The notes below the pieces were generated by a model that worked only from the letters and a program-made list of their open reading frames with translations, did not search any database and had not been told where the DNA came from. This document shows positions 5,301 through 10,436 of a stretch of 10,436 bases of DNA, one piece after another. Positions within the stretch are counted from its first letter, which is position 1. The number at the start of each line of letters is the position of its first letter. Origin of the DNA: Gardnerella vaginalis (lineage in GTDB: Bacteria; Actinomycetota; Actinomycetes; Actinomycetales; Bifidobacteriaceae); the NCBI RefSeq assembly GCF_001563665.1, contig NZ_KQ961869.1:34419-44854 (forward strand), written 5' to 3'. Both the position numbers and the translations under genes were made by a program.

Positions 5301-8180
5301 ATTACAATGGACGGTGATGAAGGTCATCAGTTGAAATATGATACTAGCCAGAATTGTAAGGATTCGGAAGGTGGTCATACTTTAACTTGTAAGATTCCGA
5401 TAGATCCTTCAGCAAAGTTCATTGTTGCTAAGTCTTTTGACAATGCTTTAAATGCAAATGCTGTAGCAAAAGTGTTCAATAAGCTGAATAGCGCCGGCAA
5501 ACCAGATGGAAGATCTAAGATTGTTGTTAATAATCAAGATTCTTTAACTACTAATACTTTGACTCCTAGGGATTATAAAGTTAAAAAATATGGTGATGAT
5601 AAGTACTACTTGATTTTAAGTGGTTATCTTTCTGATGATGTGAAGTCGCTTCGTCCAGAAGTAGCTCATGGAAAGTGGGATCAGCACGATAAGTCTAATT
5701 GCGAAACAGGCGAATTTAAGATTGACAGTGAACATGCAACGTTTGTCTCATTTGTACCTCTTAAAAATGGCGATAACGTCATTAAGATAAGTGGATTGGA
5801 TGCAAACGGAAATCCGATAGCTCATACTAAAAAGTTCACTGTGAAGTTCAACGAGAAAGCTCCTGAAATCACTGTTACTAACCTTAATGCAAATAAGCAC
5901 TTAGATGTTGCTACAGACGGAAAAGTGACTATTAAAGGTAAAGTTAGCGATGATCCTGGTGATAAGTTGACTTTGAAGATTGAATATCAAAAAGTTGCTG
6001 ATGGCGCTGATGAAGCAAATTCAGTTTCTGACGAAGTCACTCTTAATAATGGAGAATTTGATACCACTATTGATCCGGATGCAAAAGCTGCAACTGTTAC
6101 TTTAGTTGCTTCTGATGGAGCAAATAATACTACTTTGACGGTTCCGCTTGAAGGTCGTTCTGAACCAGAACAAGAAAATAGTGATGAAAATACTCCTGAA
6201 GTTGGTGAGGATGAATTCAGCATTGACAAGGATAATTTGCAAGAAATTTTCAAATATAACTATGTTGTTTCTGCAAATAATCCAAGCAAGGATTCTGTGA
6301 AAGTAACTGGTAATGCAGGTGAACTTATAACGAGTATTAAATTCGTAAAGAATGAAGTTGGAACAGACAAGCATATGCAACTTGTTTCTTATGAAGCAAA
6401 GATTGATAAAAAGAAGCACACTTTTGAAGTTGAGCTTCCAATGCATGCGGGTTTGAACGACTTTAGACTTGAAGTAGAAAAGAAAGATAGCGTAGACGAT
6501 GATGACGATGACTCAACGACACTCATCAACACTCCTTTGCGTTTCTACTTCGCTGTCGCTGCTCCTAATGTAACTTTCAATAATCCTACGCTTTACGGTC
6601 ACACATTATTTACAAATAAAGATTCTGTAAATCTTGCTGGTGAAATAAGTGATGACGCATTTGGATACTCGCTATACATTAACGGTAATACTGTTAAGCG
6701 ATTCTTCTCGATTCACGCTGGTGGAGAAGGTGTTAATAAGCGAGCATTCTCTAGTGATATTCATGTTGATAATGGCGACCTGATAAACGTTCAGTCTTCT
6801 AATCAGATTGCTTCTTCTAAGATTGGACTTATTCCGGTAGTTCTTGATCAAGAAGATCCAACAGTTAATATTGGTTTGAGTGATGATGAGGATGTTAAAG
6901 AGCCTGACACAAGGAAGATTTACGTACATGTAACTGATCCAAATCTTAAGTCTGTGAAAGTTTATATCGATAATAAGTTAGTTAAGACTGAAGAAACTGA
7001 CTTAAAGCAGACTAAGATTGAAGACAATATGGTTGATACTAGCAATGTTCGTAATATTCCTACAGACGCTGATAAACCTACGAATACAGATATGAAGCTG
7101 TATATTCCTACTGCAGGTTTGAAGAAGGGTGATCATACTCTTCGCGTTGAAGCTACGGATTATGCAGGTAATGTAACTGGTGATACTAGCGATAATGCTG
7201 GCAGTGGAGTATCTCGAGCATTCAAAGTGACACAGGATTCTACAGCTCCTGAAACTCCTTCTGAGCCGGGTAAGAGTGATGGTTCTACTCAGACTGATCC
7301 TGAGCCTGGTAAGAGTGATGGTTCTACTCAGACTGATCCTGAGCCGGGTAAGAAGGATGGTTCCACGCAAACTGAACCAGAGCCTGCGCCTGGTAAGAAT
7401 GGTCCAACTCCTGTTACTGGTGATGGTGGATCTACTCCAACTGATCCTGGAACTCCTTCTGAGCCGGGTAAGAGTGATCCAACTCCTGTTACTGGTGGTG
7501 GTTCTACTCAAACTGATCCTGAAACTCCTTCTGGATCTTATTCAGGCGCAAGTAGTAGTGAAGAAACTGGTTCTGGATCTTCTGAATCTTCAGCTCCTTC
7601 TGCTCCTTCATTCGATGGAATACAGTCTGATTTGAAGGTTTTGACTGTTAATGAGTCTAATGGAGTAAATCATCTGAATACTGGTCGTATGAATCGTTTC
7701 CACGTAAAAGGTAATGATTTTACAGATGGTGAACACGCATACGCATTCATTTACTCTGATCCTGTGCGTCTTAATGGTGAAGGCAATAATGATTACGTAA
7801 CTATGCACTCTGAGGAGGGCGGTTACTACTTCGATGCATTCATTCCTGAAGGATACGAAGGTGAGCATACAGTTTTGTTGATGAAGGGTAATACGCAAGT
7901 AGCTTCTGCTAAAGCGGTTGCTGCTTCTGAAACAAAGTCGAGCGGTTCTAGTGATTCTGAAGGTAATTCAGATAATGATTCGAATGAATCTGCTTCTCGC
8001 TCTGGATCTCGTTCTGAATCTCGCTCATTCACTAAGGGATCTAAGTCTAGAGTTGCTCATACTGGTGTAAACATTGTGTCTGTAATGACTATGATTATGG
8101 TACTTTTGACTGGCTTCGTGTCTGTTCTCAGTGTACGCATGTCTAAAGTGTTTGTTTCCAGAAAAGCTGATAATTTATAA
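2337..8180 (+). CDS. Wall-anchored S8 subtilisin-like serine protease (C5a-peptidase/lactocepin type)
   Basis: The 1947-residue surface protease starts with a signal peptide (basic MKFNRTSYLTR, hydrophobic core, cleavage predicted after AYA, residue 34). An I9-like propeptide follows at about 97-177. The S8 domain shows Asp210 (VDTGID), His268 (HGMHVAGI), oxyanion Asn363 (SAGNSG) and Ser599 (GTSMAAP), so the catalytic set is complete. A PA insertion (about 424-538) lies between Asn and Ser, as in C5a peptidases and lactocepins. Then come an Fn3-like domain (about 680-800), a FlgD-like Ig module (843-955, SPNDDG) and several Ig-like modules to about 1635. One of these carries a six-Asp run at 1387-1392. 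A Pro/Thr/Glu repeat linker (1637-1751), a small unrecognised domain (about 1761-1862) and a Ser-rich linker follow. The end is VAHTG (1906-1910), a membrane segment (1911-1933) and a basic tail, i.e. a sortase-type anchor with Val-Ala in place of Leu-Pro. Substrate is unknown; host proteins or nutrient peptides are plausible. The gene is monocistronic with a strong terminator. Confidence 0.95.
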   Translation: MKFNRTSYLTRLAALSVATATLIVPLSGVPSAYAQDSYSGGANLQSESQQEIEKAVKNASSKPLTLDELRLNPNVAKILDESKKYSNNNELSSTAPVKVIVTLKNQRHLASDFAERANKAKQNDLLSTWKDKYSITVNRQLGYLVNAFEATLPENKIQALQNEPEVASVAKERVYYPLENTARTLEGVTKAFERKHKDLDGRGMLVAIVDTGIDVNQPDMKLTNNSNLKMQRRAADLCGSTEFTEKVPDGYNFADENCNVKDAGKEQHGMHVAGIVAANGKIKGVAPNAQLLAMKVFSNDPDKHGADDADIAAAVEASVKLGADIINMSLGSDNGMSGMSSVTGLALKHAREAGILPVISAGNSGLNFSASGTTDDAFGKWDDGTLGSPAAFNEAFSIASVENKVITASKATYYANNKSKDFVYSIATGSADGGKHEIVYAGLGRTPDNGGADDFNGVDCNGKYVLIQRGEISFKDKFNNAIAKGAAGVIIYNNKPDDLFIGMGGLEKVKIFGASIPMSVGEEIKTAIENAKKDNKKVEVSFSNGNTEIPNPSSLHPSTFTSWGPTPELDFKPHIAGIGGNVWSTQNGENNYIGMSGTSMAAPNVSGLSALVMQSYKNRFPHLSAKALATRVEQALMNTAQVLKNDNGVPYAPRQIGAGLAQVDKAVETNVIATVDDTDNAYAQLRQVNGPRTINVKLHNIGKSDAQFDIPDNQVINESNEAGQKTVTSFSNESLTTLSKHVRVAPGKTETVKFTLNPKTNGDHYVEGYIGFESTTEGQPNLSVPYLGFVGDWNKEPIIVDPNSTYSSDIPATTKLVSTLYDNNLFGKSVMKVNAEGKELTLGAFSPNDDGILESVKPSIAVLRNAERVNYYVYDKDGKNLVIDLGDDDYLSRTNLGKMDANGARSSSNGTWDGKVWDPKKGFVVAKDGYYTYRIKAQLSKDFPAQEYDMKFALDTTGPTIKISDRDENGDVTFTMHDDLIGTPTAPSITMDGDEGHQLKYDTSQNCKDSEGGHTLTCKIPIDPSAKFIVAKSFDNALNANAVAKVFNKLNSAGKPDGRSKIVVNNQDSLTTNTLTPRDYKVKKYGDDKYYLILSGYLSDDVKSLRPEVAHGKWDQHDKSNCETGEFKIDSEHATFVSFVPLKNGDNVIKISGLDANGNPIAHTKKFTVKFNEKAPEITVTNLNANKHLDVATDGKVTIKGKVSDDPGDKLTLKIEYQKVADGADEANSVSDEVTLNNGEFDTTIDPDAKAATVTLVASDGANNTTLTVPLEGRSEPEQENSDENTPEVGEDEFSIDKDNLQEIFKYNYVVSANNPSKDSVKVTGNAGELITSIKFVKNEVGTDKHMQLVSYEAKIDKKKHTFEVELPMHAGLNDFRLEVEKKDSVDDDDDDSTTLINTPLRFYFAVAAPNVTFNNPTLYGHTLFTNKDSVNLAGEISDDAFGYSLYINGNTVKRFFSIHAGGEGVNKRAFSSDIHVDNGDLINVQSSNQIASSKIGLIPVVLDQEDPTVNIGLSDDEDVKEPDTRKIYVHVTDPNLKSVKVYIDNKLVKTEETDLKQTKIEDNMVDTSNVRNIPTDADKPTNTDMKLYIPTAGLKKGDHTLRVEATDYAGNVTGDTSDNAGSGVSRAFKVTQDSTAPETPSEPGKSDGSTQTDPEPGKSDGSTQTDPEPGKKDGSTQTEPEPAPGKNGPTPVTGDGGSTPTDPGTPSEPGKSDPTPVTGGGSTQTDPETPSGSYSGASSSEETGSGSSESSAPSAPSFDGIQSDLKVLTVNESNGVNHLNTGRMNRFHVKGNDFTDGEHAYAFIYSDPVRLNGEGNNDYVTMHSEEGGYYFDAFIPEGYEGEHTVLLMKGNTQVASAKAVAASETKSSGSSDSEGNSDNDSNESASRSGSRSESRSFTKGSKSRVAHTGVNIVSVMTMIMVLLTGFVSVLSVRMSKVFVSRKADNL
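7263..7379 (+). repeat. Three tandem 39-bp coding repeats in protease stalk
   Basis: Units at 7263-7301, 7302-7340 and 7341-7379 encode EPGKSDGSTQTDP, EPGKSDGSTQTDP and EPGKKDGSTQTEP. The first two differ at one base, which implies recent duplication. Being a multiple of three, gains and losses keep the frame and would change stalk length. A more diverged 75-bp (25-residue) repeat starting PTPVTG follows at 7404 and 7479. Confidence 0.95.
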
Positions 8181-8205
8181 ACTAATATTTAATTAAGTAT
8201 TAGTT
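8180..8205. terminator. Short AT-rich inverted repeat after the protease stop
   Basis: AACTAATA at 8180-8187 pairs with TATTAGTT at 8198-8205 (8 bp, 10-nt loop). It is weak alone, begins in the stop codon, and sits just before a much stronger hairpin. It may only stabilise the 3' end. Confidence 0.3.
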
Positions 8206-8216
8206 CAAGAGAATCA

Positions 8217-8253
8217 AAATGCTCCTCATCTTTATGAAAGGTGGGGAGCATTT
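8217..8253. terminator. Bidirectional terminator between protease and xseB
   Basis: The 17-nt arms 8217-8233 (AAATGCTCCTCATCTTT) and 8237-8253 (AAAGGTGGGGAGCATTT) pair fully if two G-U pairs are counted, around a 3-nt loop. A and T tracts on both sides let it work in either direction, fitting its place between the converging protease and xseB transcripts. Confidence 0.85.
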
Positions 8254-8292
8254 GCTTAATTAGTGATTATTAAGTTATTGTGCAATAAACCA

Positions 8293-8324
8293 AATTATTA
8301 TTACGATACTTAATAATAATTTTT
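8293..8324. terminator. Second, all-AT hairpin between convergent genes
   Basis: AATTATTATTA (8293-8303) is perfectly complementary to TAATAATAATT (8311-8321) with a 7-nt loop, followed by TTT on the plus strand. An 11-bp A-T stem is weak. It may be a backup terminator or chance in AT-rich DNA. Confidence 0.4.
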
Positions 8325-8355
8325 GAAATAAAACAAACTTGCTATTTGCGCAAAC

Positions 8356-8691
8356 TTATGCATCGAGATTAGACTGTGTTCCTGCAGTTTCAGCAGTTGC
8401 AGCTTGCTCTGCTTGAGCTGCATCGAGTTTAGCGCGAACTGTTGCAAGCAAACCTTGTGCGCGCTTTGCTAAAGCTTCACCTAATTCCCATTGGCGCATG
8501 GATTGATCTAGTGTTAAACCTCCGGCTTCTAAAGCTTGAACAGCTTGAATTAGTTTTTCGCGAGCTTCTTCATAAGGCATTGATGCAATATTCTCGCGTT
8601 CTTCATCTGTTAGAGTACTTGCTTGCTTTACGTTTGCACCCATTTTTTCGCTTGATTGTACAGACTTATTTGTATCTGATTCTTTTCCCAT
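8356..8691 (-). CDS. xseB: Exonuclease VII small subunit
   Basis: The 111-residue cytoplasmic protein binds the large subunit to form exonuclease VII, which degrades single-stranded DNA from both ends into short oligonucleotides. The family core lies at about 38-95: SMPYEEAREKLIQAVQALE, then GGLTLDQSMRQWELGEALA and a final helix AQGLLATVRAKLDAAQ. It fits the two-helix small-subunit pattern with the usual YEEA, LE-G-LTL and W-GE-LA positions. It is longer than the roughly 80-residue E. coli form because of a polar N-terminal extension (1-36) and an Ala/Gln/Thr-rich tail. ATG 8691 follows AAGGA at good spacing (8698-8702). It lies 176 nt downstream of xseA on the same strand, probably in one transcript ending at the hairpin near 8217-8253. 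Confidence 0.94.
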   Translation of the reverse strand: MGKESDTNKSVQSSEKMGANVKQASTLTDEERENIASMPYEEAREKLIQAVQALEAGGLTLDQSMRQWELGEALAKRAQGLLATVRAKLDAAQAEQAATAETAGTQSNLDA

Positions 8692-8867
8692 AATTATTCC
8701 TTATTGTTTTTTATTGCTCATTATTATTCTTATTGCTTATTTTATAAATAGATTTTACTAAATAATAAATTTAGCAATTTGTTAATGAGCTTAGATGTTT
8801 TAATTGCTTATTTGTTTTTATTACTTGTTTTAGGGCTTTTATGATGTAATTGCATGTATTTGTTTCA
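8692..8867. other. AT-rich spacer between xseA and xseB
   Basis: The 176-nt spacer is almost all A and T, with several loose copies of TTATTGCTTATT. It has no ORF, and I see no clear terminator. The two genes are often adjacent or overlapping in other bacteria. A separate xseB promoter here is possible but cannot be picked out with confidence. Confidence 0.5.
8698..8702 (-). promoter_or_regulatory. xseB ribosome binding site
   Basis: Read on the minus strand, AAGGA lies 6 nt upstream of the xseB ATG (8691). It supports independent translation initiation, as expected since xseA and xseB do not overlap here. Confidence 0.7.
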
Positions 8868-10130
8868 TTAAATTGCTTCCTCTACTCCTTTTACAGTGCT
8901 AAACACAATTCCGCTTTTCAAAGTAACAGTAATTTCATCGCCAATTTTAGCTGAACTTGCGTTATCTAAAACATGACCATTTTTCAATTGAACAACAGCA
9001 TATCCGCGATTCAATGTAGATTGTGGGCTTAAAGCAGTAAGACTAGCGTGAGCCTTTTCAACCGTTAAACTCGCATCATCTAAAATGCGAACTAAACCAT
9101 TCCTCATACGTTCTACAGATTGTTCTACAAATCTCTCATGAGGTTCAAGCATAGTGCTTGGATTGGTAAGGCTTGGACGATTAGCATAACCTTCTACAAG
9201 TCTAATTTCGCCTTCAACTCGAGCTTCAACACGCATACGCATATGTTGTAATGCGTTATCAATCAGCTGCCATTGTTCTAGAACATCTGGAACTACTCGC
9301 TTAGCTGCATCTGTTGGTGTAGAGGCTCGCAAATCTGCAGCTAAATCAATTAAAGTCCAATCATCTTCGTGACCAATTGCTGAAACTATAGGCGTGATAC
9401 ATGAAGCAGTTGCGCGGACAACTCCTTCGTCTGAGAATCCAATCAGATCCTCAAAACTTCCTCCGCCGCGAGCAACAATAATAACGTCAATATCAGGGTC
9501 TGCGTCAAGTTGTTTAATTGCAGCAATAATATCAGATGGACATTGCACTCCCTGTACGTGAGCGTGAACAACTTTAAAACGTGTTACTGGCCACCTTAAA
9601 TTCACGTTTGTAATAACATCGCCTTCAGCTCTGGCTTGCGGTGCGCAAATCAAACCAATGCATTTAGGGAATTCAGGCAATTGTACTTTATTTTCTGCAT
9701 CAAATAAGCCTTCTCCCTTGAGTTTTTTACGTAATTCGTCAATTTGAGCTTTTAAATCTCCATCTCCAACACGACGTATGTCGTCTGCTACGAAACTTAG
9801 TCGTGTTGCTTTAACCCAAACCTCAGCTTTTCCATGTACTACGACACGATCTCCTTGACGTAAGCCTTGAGCTTTTTGAACGAATTGAGAAAATCCCATT
9901 ACAGATATAGAAACATCTTGATTGTTATCTCTAAGAGTTATGTAACCTGAACTAGAACGTCGAAGATTTATTTCTGTAACTTGTCCTTCAATCCAAGCTT
10001 CTGGCCATTTTGTAGCTGCATCATGGAATTTTTGGCTGATTATATGTACCGGCCAAGGATTTTCTGGAGTAGTTAAAGCTGCTCGCTCAGGAATTTGATT
10101 TTGTTTTAGCGTTGTAATTGACGAATTCAT
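8868..10130 (-). CDS. xseA: Exonuclease VII large subunit
   Basis: The 420-residue catalytic subunit of exonuclease VII works with XseB in repair and in clearing single-stranded DNA. An N-terminal OB-fold (about 25-120, including WPEAWIEGQVTEINLR and DRVVVHGKAEVWV) binds the DNA. The catalytic domain follows, with VARGGGSFEDL (219-229) and GHEDDWTLIDLAADLRASTP (253-272). By comparison with E. coli, likely catalytic residues are Asp171, Arg221, His254 and Asp257. The C terminus has a helical region and the family's final LSPQSTLNRGYAVV motif. Length is close to the usual 400-460. I chose ATG 10130, which begins 20-25 residues before the OB-fold. An in-frame TTG at 10184 lies inside the repeated hairpin and adds residues copied by each repeat, so it is unlikely. 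The ribosome site before 10130 is weak. The gene sits directly beside the hairpin-repeat array. Confidence 0.96.
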   Translation of the reverse strand: MNSSITTLKQNQIPERAALTTPENPWPVHIISQKFHDAATKWPEAWIEGQVTEINLRRSSSGYITLRDNNQDVSISVMGFSQFVQKAQGLRQGDRVVVHGKAEVWVKATRLSFVADDIRRVGDGDLKAQIDELRKKLKGEGLFDAENKVQLPEFPKCIGLICAPQARAEGDVITNVNLRWPVTRFKVVHAHVQGVQCPSDIIAAIKQLDADPDIDVIIVARGGGSFEDLIGFSDEGVVRATASCITPIVSAIGHEDDWTLIDLAADLRASTPTDAAKRVVPDVLEQWQLIDNALQHMRMRVEARVEGEIRLVEGYANRPSLTNPSTMLEPHERFVEQSVERMRNGLVRILDDASLTVEKAHASLTALSPQSTLNRGYAVVQLKNGHVLDNASSAKIGDEITVTLKSGIVFSTVKGVEEAI

Positions 10131-10160
10131 AATTATAAGCTTGGTTGCTAAGAGGGACAA

Positions 10161-10185
10161 GTTGAAAGCACACTGTGCTTTCAAC
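10161..10185. repeat. Hairpin A, copy 1 (array edge)
   Basis: GTTGAAAGCAC and GTGCTTTCAAC pair perfectly around a 3-nt loop. This copy lacks the outer left arm GAGTACTTGC found beside the other copies, so it looks like the truncated end of the array. It lies 30 bp before the xseA start. No T tract follows on either strand, so it is not a standard terminator. Confidence 0.9.
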
Positions 10186-10252
10186 CTTGAGCAAGTCCTC
10201 TCGCATTAAGCTCGTTGTGTTTGGTGGTTTGTTGGTTGTGTGTTTGTTGTGG

Positions 10253-10274
10253 TTGATTGCATTCATGCAATCAA
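10253..10274. repeat. Hairpin B, copy 1
   Basis: TTGATTGCA (10253-10261) and TGCAATCAA (10266-10274) form a 9-bp stem with loop TTCA. The same hairpin recurs at 10391-10412. Confidence 0.9.
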
Positions 10275-10324
10275 GAGTACTTGCGTTGAAAGCACACTGT
10301 GCTTTCAACCTTGTGCAAGTCCTC
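10275..10324. repeat. Extended hairpin around hairpin A, copy 2
   Basis: Outside the 11-bp core (10285-10309), GAGTACTTGC (10275-10284) pairs with GCAAGTCCTC (10315-10324) with a single mismatch, leaving CTTGT (10310-10314) as a bulge. The whole 50-nt segment can fold as one long stem in RNA or as a cruciform. The left arm recurs at 10413-10422 before copy 3. The complementary arm of copy 3 lies beyond the window. Confidence 0.8.
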
Positions 10325-10390
10325 TCGCATTAAGCTCGTTTGAAGCGCGAGCTTTGCTTTGTTTTTAGTGTGTTTGCGTGTTTGTTGTGG

Positions 10391-10412
10391 TTGATTGCAT
10401 TCATGCAATCAA
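10391..10412. repeat. Hairpin B, copy 2
   Basis: This is an identical second copy of the TTGATTGCA/TGCAATCAA hairpin, 138 bp after the first. It is followed by the outer arm GAGTACTTGC and the start of a third hairpin A at 10423. Confidence 0.9.
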
Positions 10413-10436
10413 GAGTACTTGCGTTGAAAGCACACT

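Larger units (their letters stand above)
10161..10436. repeat. Array of long hairpin-forming direct repeats upstream of xseA (continues past right edge)
   Basis: Block A (56 bp, from GTTGAAAGCAC to GCTCGTT) occurs at 10161-10216 and 10285-10340 with one mismatch, and starts again at 10423. Block B, from GTGTTTGTTGTGG, occurs at 10240 and 10378 and runs without interruption into block A; 59 bp are identical before the window ends. Unit periods are 124 and 138 bp. The difference lies in unique spacers at 10217-10239 (G/T-rich) and 10341-10377. Block A begins with an 11-bp perfect inverted repeat around ACT; block B has TTGATTGCA and TGCAATCAA around TTCA. The left boundary of the array falls exactly at the first base of a block A palindrome. 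The identity of the element is unknown. Confidence 0.92.

Noticed and set aside
7002..7511. Minus-strand 169-codon open frame opposite the protease repeats
   Set aside because: Its Ser/Arg/Thr repetition is produced by the tandem repeats of the sense gene; there is no ribosome site or known domain.
7276..7635. Plus-strand 119-codon open frame inside the protease
   Set aside because: It is a Leu/Val-rich out-of-frame reading of the Pro/Thr/Glu coding repeats, with no independent start signal.
10131..10184. 18-residue N-terminal extension of XseA from TTG 10184
   Set aside because: The extension is encoded by the repeat hairpin and precedes the normal start region of the family; ATG 10130 is more likely.
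10161..10185. Intrinsic terminator upstream of xseA
   Set aside because: The stem is strong, but no T tract follows on either strand in any copy.
10087..10308. Minus-strand 73-codon open frame beginning LKAQCAFN in the repeat array
   Set aside because: The same N-terminal words arise wherever the hairpin repeat is read; the start is a TTG inside the repeat and the frame runs into xseA out of phase.
10161..10436. CRISPR array
   Set aside because: Repeat blocks are far longer than CRISPR repeats, hold two different hairpins, and the unique segments are short and unequal; no cas gene is visible.

Overview
The window suggests an AT-rich member of the Bifidobacteriaceae, most like Gardnerella. 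The grounds are low G+C content, an actinobacterial-looking exonuclease VII pair, good Shine-Dalgarno sites, and a very large wall-anchored subtilase ending in an A-x-T-G type sorting signal rather than classical LPXTG. This is inference from gene content and composition; no search was run.

Layout from left to right. (1) At 1-406, minus strand, lies the N-terminal part of a small lipoprotein that runs off the left edge. (2) At 407-971 is an AT-rich divergent intergenic region with two sets of short tandem repeats (16-bp units at 528-575; roughly 23-bp periodicity at 665-779) and a possible 20-codon leader ORF. (3) At 972-1625, plus strand, is a TenA/thiaminase-II family gene lacking the catalytic cysteine, followed by a clear hairpin terminator. 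(4) At 1741-2336 is a long AT-rich leader region. It contains a run of nine G residues (2145-2153) and two small hairpins ahead of the next gene. (5) At 2337-8180, plus strand, is a 1947-residue secreted and cell-wall-anchored S8 serine protease of the C5a-peptidase/lactocepin type. It carries an I9-like propeptide, a PA insertion, Fn3- and Ig-like stalk modules, tandem Pro/Thr/Glu-rich repeats, a Ser-rich linker, a VAHTG sorting motif, a membrane segment and a basic tail. (6) A strong two-way hairpin at 8217-8253 separates it from the convergent genes xseB (8356-8691) and xseA (8868-10130), the two subunits of exonuclease VII. (7) From 10161 to the right edge, just upstream of xseA, is an array of long hairpin-forming direct repeats that continues beyond the window.

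The genes do not form one pathway. TenA serves thiamin-pyrimidine salvage, exonuclease VII serves DNA repair, and the subtilase is a surface effector likely to cut host or environmental proteins. The points most worth a second look are the G-tract upstream of the protease (possible phase variation), the hairpin-repeat array beside xseA, the non-canonical sorting motif, and the expandable coding repeats in the protease stalk.
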